NCBI RefSeq assembly: GCF_007671675.1
Contig: NZ_VCGW01000001.1
Location: forward strand, 1-64,000
Reading direction: 5' to 3'
DNA length: 64,000 bases
Source: Marinobacter maritimus
GTDB taxonomy: Bacteria > Pseudomonadota > Gammaproteobacteria > Pseudomonadales > Oleiphilaceae
The notes below the pieces were generated by a model, which was not told the origin of the DNA, did not search any database, and saw nothing but the letters and a program-made list of their open reading frames with translations. The translations under genes were made by a program, and so were the position numbers. This document shows positions 37,251 through 45,306 of this stretch, in pieces (the first letter of the stretch is position 1; each line of letters begins with the position of its first letter).

Positions 37251-38294
37251 ATGCCGTGTATCAATGAGCGGCTGGAAGCCAATCGGGAAGCCATTGAAAA
37301 GAACCGGGCCGCCTCAGGCCCGGTTCGTGCTTCCCGGTTCCGCTTTGAGCCAGATGTCGTTATGTCCCGCTTGCGGGAAAACATTGTCGGCCAGGATGAT
37401 GCCTTGGCAGCCATGGAATCCATGCTGGTGCGGGTGAAAGCCGACATCGGTGAGGAAAACCGGCCGCTGGCGGTACATTTATTCCTTGGCCCCACAGGGG
37501 TCGGTAAAACCGAAACCGTTCGCCTGATCGCCGAAGCCATTCACGGCAATCGGGATGGTCTGTGCCGCATCGATATGAACACCCTGGCCCAGGAACACTA
37601 CGCTGCCGCACTCACCGGCGCACCGCCAGGTTATGTTGGCAGCAAGGAAGGCCACAGCCTGTTCGATCTGGACAAGGTGCAGGGTTCGTTCAGCAAGCCT
37701 GGCATTGTGCTGTTCGATGAAATAGAGAAAGCCAGCAAAGAAGTAGTCCGCACCCTTTTGAACGTTCTGGACACCGGCCGGCTGGTGTTCCCCTCCGGCA
37801 ACCGAGAGATCGACTTCCGCAACACCTTGATTTTCATGACCAGTAACGCCGGGGCGCTGGATGCCGAGGCGCACGAACAGCGCTATCAGAAAGGTTGGCG
37901 CCGCTGGCTCGGGTTATCACCCGGCAACGTTGAAACCATACGCGATACCGCTCTGCGCCGGCATTTCGACCCTGAATTTTTGAACCGTATTGACCAGATT
38001 CTTACCTTCAACAGTCTCACTGATAACTGGCTTGAAGCTCTGCTGAATATCGAGCTGGCGGGTCTTAATCACAGGTTGGCCAAAAAACACGCAGAGCTGT
38101 CCCTGTCGACTAAGCTTAGGGACGAACTGTGCCGTGGCTACGATGCCCGTTATGGCGCCCGGGAGATGTTGCGTGCCTTCCGCCAGCGTTTGGAACCGGT
38201 GGTGGCCAGAGCACTGCTGCAGTATCCCGGCTGTAACCGGTTTGAAGCCGATGTGCAGGGAAGGGTGGTCACCGTGCACCAATACGTCGAATGA
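37251..38294 (+). CDS. amiB: AAA+ ATPase AmiB (ClpB/ClpA-like chaperone of the amidase operon)
   Basis: 347 residues. An AAA+ module resembling the second ATPase domain of ClpA/ClpB: Walker A GPTGVGKT at 80-87, Walker B with IVLFDEIEKAS near 151-161, sensor-1 NTLIFMTSNAG, arginine finger in FDPEFLNRID, and the small C-terminal D2 domain. There is no N-terminal substrate domain and no ClpP-binding loop. The same protein (AmiB) follows amiE in Pseudomonas aeruginosa, where its precise task is unclear. Assembly or remodelling of amidase or transporter is suggested. ATG at 37251 after GGGAGG. Confidence 0.85.
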   Translation: MPCINERLEANREAIEKNRAASGPVRASRFRFEPDVVMSRLRENIVGQDDALAAMESMLVRVKADIGEENRPLAVHLFLGPTGVGKTETVRLIAEAIHGNRDGLCRIDMNTLAQEHYAAALTGAPPGYVGSKEGHSLFDLDKVQGSFSKPGIVLFDEIEKASKEVVRTLLNVLDTGRLVFPSGNREIDFRNTLIFMTSNAGALDAEAHEQRYQKGWRRWLGLSPGNVETIRDTALRRHFDPEFLNRIDQILTFNSLTDNWLEALLNIELAGLNHRLAKKHAELSLSTKLRDELCRGYDARYGAREMLRAFRQRLEPVVARALLQYPGCNRFEADVQGRVVTVHQYVE

Positions 38295-38398
38295 CGTAGG
38301 CACCGGGGGTATTTCGCGAATACCTCGCCGGGGCCGGATTTCGGATAGTGAAGCTGTTACCTGAACGTGTAAGCCAATCATTCCAAGGAGCCTCCGCT

Positions 38399-39631
38399 AT
38401 GGCTGAAACCATTATCAAGATTGATCTGAACAAGTCGGCCTATGAGAACGACAAAATCCACAACCGCTGGCACCCGGATATTCCGCTGGTGGCCACTGTT
38501 AAGCCCGGTGATGACTTCATCGTCGAGTGCTACGACTGGACCGGTGGGCAGATCAAGAACGACGACAACGCCGACGATGTGCGCGACGTGGATCTCAGCC
38601 AAGTGCACTTCCTGTCAGGCCCTATTGGAGTGGAAGGCGCGGAGCCTGGTGACCTGTTGGAAGTGGATATTCTCGATATCGGCACCTTTAAAGAAAGCCA
38701 GTGGGGCTTTAACGGCTTCTTTTCCAAGCAGAACGGTGGTGGCTTCCTGACCGAGCATTTTCCGGATGCACAGAAAAGCATCTGGGACTTCAACGGCATG
38801 TTCACCAAATCCCGCCACATTCCCAACGTGGAATTTGCCGGCTTGATTCACCCGGGCCTGATCGGCTGCTTGCCGTCCAGAGAGCTGCTGGACACCTGGA
38901 ACAAGCGCGAGGCCGGGCTGGTTGCGACGGATCCTGAGCGCGTGCCGGAACTGGCGGCCCTGCCGAATGGCGATACCGCCCACATGGGCCAGATGAAAGG
39001 CGATGCCGCCAAAGCCGCAGGTGCTGAAGGCGCCCGCACTGTGCCGCCCCGTGAACATGGCGGTAACTGCGACATCAAAGACCTTTCCCGTGGCTCCAAG
39101 ATCTATTTCCCGGTGTACGTAGACGGTGCCGGCCTGTCGGTAGGCGACCTTCACTTCAGCCAGGGTGACGGCGAGATCACCTTTTGCGGTGCTATCGAAA
39201 TGGCCGGCTGGATTCACCTGCGGGTTAACCTGATCAAAGACGGCATCAAGAAGTACGGCATCAAGAACCCGGTGTTCAAGCCCAGCCCGATCAAGCCCCG
39301 TTACGACGATTACGTGATCTTTGAAGGTATTTCCGTAGACGAAGACGGCGGCCAGCATTACCTGGATGTGCACGTGGCTTACCGCCAGGCCTGCCTGAAC
39401 GCTATCGAATACATGACCAAGTTCGGTTACACCAAGGCTCAGGCCTACGCGATTCTGGGTTGTGCTCCCGTGGAAGGCCACATAAGCGGCGTGGTGGATA
39501 TCCCGAACGCCTGTGCCACGCTCTGGCTACCAACGGGCATCTTCGATTTCGACATCAACCCGTGCGCTGACGGTCCGAAGAAGATGGTCACCGAGGGAAT
39601 GGATGTACCTCTGTCCAAAGATAAGGAGTAA
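38399..39631 (+). CDS. fmdA: Formamidase FmdA (acetamidase/formamidase family)
   Basis: 410 residues from the ATG at 38399, preceded by AAGGAGCCTCCGCT. The frame extends upstream to 38348, but that start has no binding site. It matches FmdA of Methylophilus methylotrophus in length and pattern: ENDKIHNRWHPDIP, VECYDWTGGQIKNDD, DLSQVHFLSGPIGVEGAEPG, EFAGLIHPGLIGCLPSRELL, REHGGNCDIKDLSRGSKIYF, HFSQGDGEITFCGAIEMAG. It hydrolyses formamide to formate and ammonium. It is unrelated in fold to AmiE, so the operon carries two independent amide hydrolases. Confidence 0.95.
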   Translation: MAETIIKIDLNKSAYENDKIHNRWHPDIPLVATVKPGDDFIVECYDWTGGQIKNDDNADDVRDVDLSQVHFLSGPIGVEGAEPGDLLEVDILDIGTFKESQWGFNGFFSKQNGGGFLTEHFPDAQKSIWDFNGMFTKSRHIPNVEFAGLIHPGLIGCLPSRELLDTWNKREAGLVATDPERVPELAALPNGDTAHMGQMKGDAAKAAGAEGARTVPPREHGGNCDIKDLSRGSKIYFPVYVDGAGLSVGDLHFSQGDGEITFCGAIEMAGWIHLRVNLIKDGIKKYGIKNPVFKPSPIKPRYDDYVIFEGISVDEDGGQHYLDVHVAYRQACLNAIEYMTKFGYTKAQAYAILGCAPVEGHISGVVDIPNACATLWLPTGIFDFDINPCADGPKKMVTEGMDVPLSKDKE

Positions 39632-39636
39632 CAGCC

Positions 39637-39990
39637 ATGCCTGTGTATGACTACAAGTGCCGCGAGCATGGTCTGTTCAACACATTGGCGACCATGGCCG
39701 ACAGCGCCAAACCGGCGGAATGCCCCACCTGCAAGGCGCTGTCAGCCAGAGTGATTGTGCTACCACCGGAAATTGCAGCCATGGACCCGGCAAAACGTAA
39801 GGCCCAGGACAGGAATGAACGTTCCCGCCACGAGCCGGTGTTTTCAACCGCCGACCGCCGGGAGAACGACAAAGAGCACAGCCGCAGTTGTGGCTGTGGC
39901 TCGCCCAAACCTGGCAAGTCGATGCTGTTCTACACCGCCGACGGGAAGAAAATGTTCCCCTCCATGAGGCCCTGGATGATCAGCCACTGA
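39637..39990 (+). CDS. fmdB: FmdB-family zinc-ribbon protein
   Basis: 117 residues. The N-terminal zinc ribbon of the FmdB family (PVYDYKCREHGLFNTLATMA, then CPTCKA) supplies metal ligands. The C-terminal half (SCGCGSPKPGKSMLFYTADG) has a second Cys pair and is charged. It is longer than typical 70-110 residue members. FmdB is always linked to formamidase genes and is thought to be regulatory. The ATG follows fmdA by 5 bases and a strong AAGGAG. Last gene before a terminator. Confidence 0.88.
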   Translation: MPVYDYKCREHGLFNTLATMADSAKPAECPTCKALSARVIVLPPEIAAMDPAKRKAQDRNERSRHEPVFSTADRRENDKEHSRSCGCGSPKPGKSMLFYTADGKKMFPSMRPWMISH

Positions 39991-40020
39991 TTGACTGGCG
40001 CTTCATCTGTAACCTGTTTG

Positions 40021-40040
40021 GCCCCTTCGGGGGCTTTTTT
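40021..40040 (+). terminator. Intrinsic terminator of the amide operon
   Basis: GCCCC-TTCG-GGGGC (40021-40034) followed by six T residues (40035-40040), 30 bases after the fmdB stop. A canonical terminator, marking the right end of the urt-ami-fmd operon. Confidence 0.9.
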
Positions 40041-40084
40041 GTTTTCCCGCCTTGCTTAAACCTCGAGCGCAATGATAAAAACTA

Positions 40085-40302
40085 CAACTAATTGATTTGT
40101 ATTCATAAATTAGCGATGGTTTCGTGATTAAAAGACACAGAAGCCTCGCGAATAAAAGACAAATGACGCCTATTTCTACGGGGCGCTCCCCTGGTCTATG
40201 TTGTAGCACACTGATTTATAAAACTTAAAGCGAAAGGATGACCAAAGCTGGTACGGAATTAGGCGCCGGCGGGATAGATGTCATTTGTCGCTGAATTAGC
40301 TG
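40085..40302 (+). repeat. 218-bp direct repeat, copy 1 (attC-like end)
   Basis: Copy 1 of a direct repeat found again at 43180-43397. By my count about 198 of 218 positions agree, with no length change, and the last 50 bases are identical. Identity stops precisely at ...AATTAGCTG|TTA, the position at which an integron integrase cuts (G|TT). Copy 1 continues TTATATGCAC, copy 2 TTAGGCCGTC. Within the repeat GACAAATGAC (about 40158) and GTCATTTGTC (about 40280) are inverted, so it can fold. It lies directly right of the terminator that ends the chromosomal operon and is the likely left boundary of the cassette region. Confidence 0.75.
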
Positions 40303-40326
40303 TTATATGCACTAAGAGAGTAGACC

Positions 40327-40458
40327 TTAATGGGTGATCACAGGATAGTTTTCGAGATCCATAAGGCGATCTTCAAGAGCAAAATCGAGATCTTCCGTAG
40401 GTACGCCGAAGAGCTTGAAAGCAAATTTGCACTTCCCCCGCTTCAGTAGACATGCATC
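40327..40458 (-). pseudogene. Possible 3' remnant of a cassette gene
   Basis: On the minus strand a frame ending at 40327 encodes CLLKRGKCKFAFKLFGVPTE then DLDFALEDRLMDLENYPVIT H. The composition is protein-like. The frame continues rightwards to 40542 only through hydrophobic sequence that overlaps the transposase fragment, so the natural 5' part is probably lost. No family recognised. Confidence 0.25.
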
Positions 40459-40483
40459 GATAACTCCGACGAAGGGGAAAACG

Positions 40484-40700
40484 ATGCCTGCTATCAAGAC
40501 TGGCAAGAAAACCGAGAAGTACACCACCGAGTTCAAAGTCAAAGCTGTTGAGTGGAGCCACCAGGCCCACCGGAGTGTGAAGAGCGTTGCGGAAGCGCTG
40601 GATATTCACCCTTTCATGCTGTCACGCTGGAGAAAGGAACACCGTGAGGGGGAATTCGACGCACAAAACCGGGACCACAAAACCGGGACAGATTTATTTG
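40484..40700 (+). pseudogene. Truncated IS3-family OrfA
   Basis: From the ATG at 40484 a frame encodes MPAIKTGKKTEKYTTEFKVK and AVEWSHQAHRSVKSVAEALD IHPFMLSRWRKEHREGEF, the N-terminal helix-turn-helix of IS3-group OrfA. After about residue 65 homology is lost where an AAACCGGGACAGATTTATTT motif begins. No OrfB or full element is present. The remaining frame runs on to 40864 as unrelated sequence. This is a dead transposase fragment; it shares only the general IS3 OrfA pattern with the start at 1-48 and is a different element. Confidence 0.7.
40680..40699 (+). repeat. REP-like 20-bp motif, left copy
   Basis: AAACCGGGACAGATTTATTT here is exactly inverted at 43054-43073. The pair flanks 2.35 kb with the ELWxxDGT lipoprotein gene. 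The motif breaks the IS3 orfA frame, so it is younger than that fragment. Confidence 0.7.
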
Positions 40701-41006
40701 ATTGGTTATGGAAGCCCACGACGAAAGCGAGCCATACTGCCAAGGCAGATCAGATTTGGGAGGCCGTTACAACTGGGCGTCTCTTTACTCACGCACCACG
40801 CAATAGGCGAGTGAACGCCGGGGGTAAGTCCCGGGATTTGCATCTTTCGTTACCCGGCTATTAAAGGCAGAATGCAGAACCCTGACCCTGGATTGCCGTT
40901 CGCGTCTGCGATCGGTTTGACGGATTTTTGGCAGTTAAATGCCTTCGCCAACAGTTGGTTATGTTGTCCATTCGGGCCTGTCCGGCTGACTCAATAAGAA
41001 GATAAA

Positions 41007-42443
41007 ATGAAAAATATTTTCCGCTCGGGAATTTCGCTCCAACGTTATATAACCCTTTGTTTGTCCGTGTCTGTGTTGACCGCCTGTGGGGACGGCACTG
41101 TTAGTTCATCTGTGGATAACGAACAGCCCGCGACCTATACCTACAGTGAACTGGTTAATCTGACATCCTATGATGTGGGACTTTATCGATTCGGTAGTGA
41201 CGGCTCCGCCAAGCTGGTCAGGAACATCGATCATACCGGCGCAGTGGATGCCATGTTCTTTGGTGAGATAAACGGTATTACCTTTTTTAGCACCCGCACA
41301 GATACCAATGGGCGGGAGCTTTGGCGTACCGACGGGAGCAGCGATGGCACTTATATGGTTCAAGACCTTAACCCCGGAACGGCGAACGATATTTTCTATG
41401 GCGCTGAGGGTATCGTCTTCAACAACGCGCTGTACTTTGGCGGTCTCAGTCAGGCATACCCGGGGACAGCGCTCTGGACGCTGGTCAATGAAAGCACCGG
41501 CCCTGAATTTGTGACCAACACACGCAGCTCAACTAGCTCCAACGCTGACCCATCAGACTTTTTGGTGTACGACGGCCGGCTCATCTTCAATGCGCTTGAA
41601 GATAATGGTTCGGGTGGGACCAACCACAAGGTATTTGTTGGCACCGGCACTGCTGGTAACGATACATTGATCGACTCCACTGTGAGCTCGAACGACGGTT
41701 TTAGTACGGACCAGGCCCTGATTTTCAAAGGTGACCTCTACTTTCAGGGCAGCGCCGGACTTTACGCTGACGGTGGTAAGGGGGATGTCCTCTACAAGAG
41801 CGACGGCACACAGGCTGGCACTAAGGTCCTGGCGGATATCAACGAGACCAGCTACCTGAACAGTGATGCGAGGATTGGAAATCTGGTGAGTGTGGGGAAC
41901 TATTTCGTTTTCTCGGCCAACGATGCGGCTGACGATGATAGCAATACCACCTATGACAATTCTGAAATCTGGGTCAGCGATGGCACCACGGCCGGCACGC
42001 AGATGATCAAGAACCTGCAGCTGGGCTCAACTTATATTGGCAGCCTCGTCAGCAACGGCACGACGGCGTATTTTGTGGCGGTAGCGGAGGGTTCCAGCAC
42101 CTTTGAAATCTGGCGGACACAAGGTACCGCGGCGACCACGGAGATGATCGACAGTTTTGAGGGTGAGACCTACCTGTATTCCTACGGCGATCAGGTAATA
42201 GCGGTGACCCGTGAAGCTTACGGTAGTTACGTTGTATACCAACTTAACGGCGCCACCAATGACTTTGCGCCGCTGCATACGTTCCCCAGTCCTGTTGACT
42301 ACGCATTTGCCCTGGGTGACCGCATCTTCGTTCTGATTGACAACATGGGTTGGAAAGAGCTTTGGTCCTACAACAAAGGCGATGGTGACTTTACCAAGGT
42401 AACAATCGAGGGTGATTACAACGTTGGCGTTAACGCCCATTGA
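41007..42443 (+). CDS. Lipoprotein with ELWxxDGT repeats
   Basis: 478 residues. Signal peptide II with lipobox LTAC (Cys27), so it is anchored in a membrane by lipid. The body is made of repeats of the ELWxxDGT type: GRELWRTDGSSDGTYMV, DVLYKSDGTQAGTKVL, SEIWVSDGTTAGTQMI, FEIWRTQGTAATTEMI, KELWSYNKGDG. Each is about 50-70 residues apart and together they suggest a beta-propeller. Such repeat proteins occur in marine bacteria and myxobacteria with unknown function, probably on the cell surface. Codon use is near that of the chromosome, unlike the AT-rich genes to the right. Confidence 0.8.
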   Translation: MKNIFRSGISLQRYITLCLSVSVLTACGDGTVSSSVDNEQPATYTYSELVNLTSYDVGLYRFGSDGSAKLVRNIDHTGAVDAMFFGEINGITFFSTRTDTNGRELWRTDGSSDGTYMVQDLNPGTANDIFYGAEGIVFNNALYFGGLSQAYPGTALWTLVNESTGPEFVTNTRSSTSSNADPSDFLVYDGRLIFNALEDNGSGGTNHKVFVGTGTAGNDTLIDSTVSSNDGFSTDQALIFKGDLYFQGSAGLYADGGKGDVLYKSDGTQAGTKVLADINETSYLNSDARIGNLVSVGNYFVFSANDAADDDSNTTYDNSEIWVSDGTTAGTQMIKNLQLGSTYIGSLVSNGTTAYFVAVAEGSSTFEIWRTQGTAATTEMIDSFEGETYLYSYGDQVIAVTREAYGSYVVYQLNGATNDFAPLHTFPSPVDYAFALGDRIFVLIDNMGWKELWSYNKGDGDFTKVTIEGDYNVGVNAH

Positions 42444-43179
42444 GTTTATCTAATCGCCGTTAAAGCCCTTGAAGCATCCATCTGGCCGCAGCGATTTTCT
42501 TCTATAAAACCGGGGGCAAGTCTTGCCTGTTGAAGTCGGGCCTTGCTCTTAAGCCCGGCTAAAAAACGCGAGGCCTGTCCCCGACTATTGTTTGATAAGG
42601 CCTCTCAGGCATCTCAAGAGCAGGAATCGTGTGCCAATTGAGGGCCAGAAATAAATCAGAGCCAGAAATAAAGGAGCTGCGCCGGCATCTGCTTTGGGTA
42701 TTGAGGCAAGTGCGTGAAGCCCGCAGGTTGGGCAGTGATGATGACGAGTTGCCGCTTATCAGAATGTGAGGATCAGCGCCATGCAGTGGGTTTATCAACT
42801 GATAATAAGACTGACGCTTACGGCAATTCCTCCAAATGAAAAAAGCCCCAAAGTCGGTATGAACGCCCAAAGAAATAAATAGCGAGAAACTTCGGCGTTG
42901 ACGTTTCCTATTTTGCTAGCTGCGCGACGAACATCGCGCAGGCAAAAATAAACTCCACTTGATCAGTCACGATAAACACCTTCGTAAATAATTTCTCCTC
43001 CACTCTCTCCAGCGCTACCGGAAAACCGGGAACCAGAAATAAATCGGAACCAGAAATAAATCTGTCCCGGTTTATCGCGAGACGCGGGTGATTGAGTACC
43101 AGGCCGGAGCACGGTTGGAGAGGTGAAGATTTGCACCGGAGTTCAGCGACAAATGACGCAAAACTCCGGAGAAAAATTT
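42444..43179. other. Non-coding debris with REP-like motifs
   Basis: No intact gene. CCAGAAATAAATC-type motifs occur in tandem at 42644-42670 and 43033-43063. A short plus-strand frame (about 42661-42769) reads ELRRHLLWVLRQVREARRLG SDDDELPLIRM then TGA and looks like the tail of a lost protein, perhaps a transposase. At 43141 GTTCAGCGACAAATGAC is the reverse complement of the right end of the 218-bp repeat, so the folded attC of copy 2 may start here. Confidence 0.45.
43054..43073 (-). repeat. REP-like 20-bp motif, right copy (inverted)
   Basis: AAATAAATCTGTCCCGGTTT is the exact reverse complement of 40680-40699. It is preceded by two related CCAGAAATAAATC units. Motifs of this kind are widespread beside transposase remnants in gammaproteobacteria (general knowledge, not checked here). 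Confidence 0.7.
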
Positions 43180-43397
43180 CAACCAATTGATTTATAGAAA
43201 TAAATTAGTGAGAGTTTCGTAATTAGAAGACACAAAAGCCTCGCGAATAAAAGACAAATGACGCCTATTTCCACGGAGCGCTCCCTTGGTCTATCCTTTA
43301 GTACACTGATTTATAAAACTTAAAGCGAAAGGATGACGAAAACTGGTACGGAATTAGGCGCCGGCGGGATAGATGTCATTTGTCGCTGAATTAGCTG
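43180..43397 (+). repeat. 218-bp direct repeat, copy 2 (attC-like end, core GTTAGGC at 43397-43403)
   Basis: Second copy of the repeat at 40085-40302. It ends in AATTAGCTG followed by TTAGGC, a canonical integron core box. Differences from copy 1 cluster in the left half and around 43312-43322. The right 50 bases, which would be the recombining arm, are unchanged. This pattern (conserved arm, drifting interior) is what attC sites of one chromosomal integron show, although 218 bp is longer than the 55-145 bp usual for attC. Confidence 0.75.
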
Positions 43398-43444
43398 TTA
43401 GGCCGTCACTTTTGGCCTAATTTAAAATTGAAAGGAGGCGAGAT

Positions 43445-44434
43445 ATGAAGATTGCTTTAATTGTGAGTGGATTGGTCTTTCTCCTACTTGGTTGTACCAG
43501 CACAGTTTGGGTTGAGGAAAAAGTAACGAAAGATGGAGTTGAGTCAGTTAGCGATGTTGGAGGAATTCCCTTCTATACAAAGAAAGAAATTTACAAGCAA
43601 GTGACGTCGTATTCTCGATCTTGGCTGGTTGCAACTCTGTCTGTGGAAAAGTTTTTAGTCACCGAAAAAGATGGAAAATTCGAAACTTTCCCATTAGACA
43701 AGCAGGGTATCGAGAAGCATATTTCGAAGTCGCAGTTGAGCGAACTAAACGGAGTAAGGGAAGCTATATTGCAGCCCGGTCTTGCTGATGATGCAAGGGT
43801 TGAAGCGCTATTGAAGGCGTTCTCAAGAATAGACGGGCTAACTGACTTTTCATCGGTTGCACCAGTTCAGATAGAAAACAAAATAACATCCTCATGGGTG
43901 GTGGACGAAAGTTCAAAATATTTCTTGAATGCCCCGCTCCCATGGTTTGGTTCCGGAGATCTAACTCAAGAGCTTAATAGCGACGGCACCCTGTCAAAGG
44001 TAATTTCAAGCCCTGACACCAAGTTGTCGGAGGGTATTTCCTCTTTGATACCAATTAAAGAATACTTGACCGGTAAATTTGTTGATCCATTGGAGGACGA
44101 TACGGATGCAAAAGCAGCTGAAAAGCTCACTGGGGAGGGGGAAGCCTTGCTGGCTCCAATGCTAAATTCAGTGGACATGCCAGAGCTTAGACGGGCGTCC
44201 GAGTTGGTGTATAAGGCTACATTAAGCATTTCCGAATCTGGATACATTTATAGCTTCGAGAATGTGCACGAAAATTTTCCTTCAACTATAGCCCCAATAC
44301 CGTTCGACACGAGCAGCCAGATTTACACGCGGAATGTGATTGGGGAGAAACCTGGCGCAACCGAGAAGAAAGACGAAGACAAGTCTGTTGGGGTTTCGGG
44401 AACGATAAGCTTCCCAAAGGGCTGGGGGAAGTAA
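43445..44434 (+). CDS. Cassette-encoded lipoprotein of unknown function
   Basis: 329 residues, with a short signal peptide and lipobox LLGC (Cys17). No family recognised. The mature protein has mixed helical and beta character: IPFYTKKEIYKQVTSYSRSW, ASELVYKATLSISESGYIYS, and an acidic, Lys-rich C-terminus (ATEKKDEDKSVGVSGTISF). A strong AAAGGAGGCGAGAT precedes the ATG. It starts 42 bases after the core site of copy 2 and its stop is 5 bases before the R'' box of attC-1, the standard layout of a single-gene integron cassette. AT-rich compared with flanking chromosome. Confidence 0.75.
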   Translation: MKIALIVSGLVFLLLGCTSTVWVEEKVTKDGVESVSDVGGIPFYTKKEIYKQVTSYSRSWLVATLSVEKFLVTEKDGKFETFPLDKQGIEKHISKSQLSELNGVREAILQPGLADDARVEALLKAFSRIDGLTDFSSVAPVQIENKITSSWVVDESSKYFLNAPLPWFGSGDLTQELNSDGTLSKVISSPDTKLSEGISSLIPIKEYLTGKFVDPLEDDTDAKAAEKLTGEGEALLAPMLNSVDMPELRRASELVYKATLSISESGYIYSFENVHENFPSTIAPIPFDTSSQIYTRNVIGEKPGATEKKDEDKSVGVSGTISFPKGWGK

Positions 44435-44438
44435 ATTT

Positions 44439-44510
44439 GCATAACAAGTTGCTGCACGCGGAAAAGTTACTCGCTGCGCTCCTAACTTTTCGGTAAGCAA
44501 AGCGTTAGGC
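44439..44510 (+). repeat. attC site 1 (72 bp)
   Basis: R'' GCATAAC at 44439-44445 and R' GTTAGGC at 44504-44510. Between them GAAAAGTTA (44461-44469) pairs perfectly with TAACTTTTC (44483-44491) around a CTCGCTGCGCTCC loop, and the outer arms (GTTGCTGCACGCG / CGGTAAGCAAAGC) pair with mismatches, as usual in attC. The predicted cut lies after G44504. Confidence 0.85.
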
Positions 44511-44530
44511 AATAAACCACTGGAAGTTTG

Positions 44531-45244
44531 ATGTTCAACAGTAGATTCCTTGAGAAGGATAGAAGCGTCCAAGAACGCTGGTTTCGAATGAGGTTCCACA
44601 GAAAGTTTGGCCGGCAGACGAAAGCTTTTTTCTTGTGGCGCCTCCATCGTAAGCTGGAAAGGGAATTCAACGAAAAAGAGAAAGTCATAAATGGAGCTAT
44701 TGAAACCACAGTAAATGAATATAAGAAGGTCAATCAGGATCTATTTCCTGCGACGAAGCAAATTTTCAACATTGGCTTGTATTTTTTGCTTGCAGAGAGA
44801 GATATTCAAGCATTGAAAGCTGATGCTTTTGCGCACCCAAATGAGACAAAGAGGAATATTGCGTTACGTGCGTTGCTTTTGACTATTTATGAGTGGGATA
44901 TGGGAAAAGTCACCGGGCGACGGATGCAATTCATATACGAATCGACCGGATTATCTGATTCCTCAAAGAATATGGTTGTCAATGCTTTGAAAAATTTAAA
45001 GAAAGCAAGAAAAACCATTGAGAATGAGGTGTCTGGGGCAAGGCATAACACTATTGCCCACAGAGAGGCAGATGCTCTGCGTCAGTATGAAATTATTTCT
45101 GAGTTGAAGATCATGGATTTTTCCATGGCATTGACTAGCTTTTACGAGGCATCAGACGCGCTCTTGAAGTCATTGGTAGGAGCGATGCTGGAAATTGGTA
45201 CGATGGAAAGCTTGTTCCATCAGGTGACTTATCGTAGAAAATAG
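44531..45244 (+). CDS. Cassette-encoded HEPN-like protein (AbiU2-like)
   Basis: 237 residues from the ATG at 44531 (GGAAG 5 bases before). Almost entirely helical. It starts with a very basic helix (RWFRMRFHRKFGRQTKAFFL) and contains GARHNTIAHREADALRQYEI, whose R171-x5-H177 fits the R-x(4-6)-H active site of HEPN ribonucleases. The surrounding pattern resembles HEPN/AbiU2 proteins. The family includes toxins and abortive-infection factors. Here neither activity nor an antitoxin partner is shown. The stop codon TAG overlaps the first base of the R'' box of attC-2. AT-rich. Confidence 0.65.
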   Translation: MFNSRFLEKDRSVQERWFRMRFHRKFGRQTKAFFLWRLHRKLEREFNEKEKVINGAIETTVNEYKKVNQDLFPATKQIFNIGLYFLLAERDIQALKADAFAHPNETKRNIALRALLLTIYEWDMGKVTGRRMQFIYESTGLSDSSKNMVVNALKNLKKARKTIENEVSGARHNTIAHREADALRQYEIISELKIMDFSMALTSFYEASDALLKSLVGAMLEIGTMESLFHQVTYRRK

Positions 45245-45289
45245 CCTGACAAATGCGGTCAAGGGACGCACCTGACGCTATCGTTAGGC
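45244..45289 (+). repeat. attC site 2 (46 bp, short)
   Basis: R'' GCCTGAC at 45244-45250 and R' GTTAGGC at 45283-45289, which differ from perfect complementarity by one base. The inner GGTCA and TGACG arms pair roughly. It is shorter than the usual minimum, so it may be a deletion derivative. The stop of the upstream gene is fused to R''. Confidence 0.65.
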
Positions 45290-45306
45290 ATCAATAGGGA
45301 GTGCAG

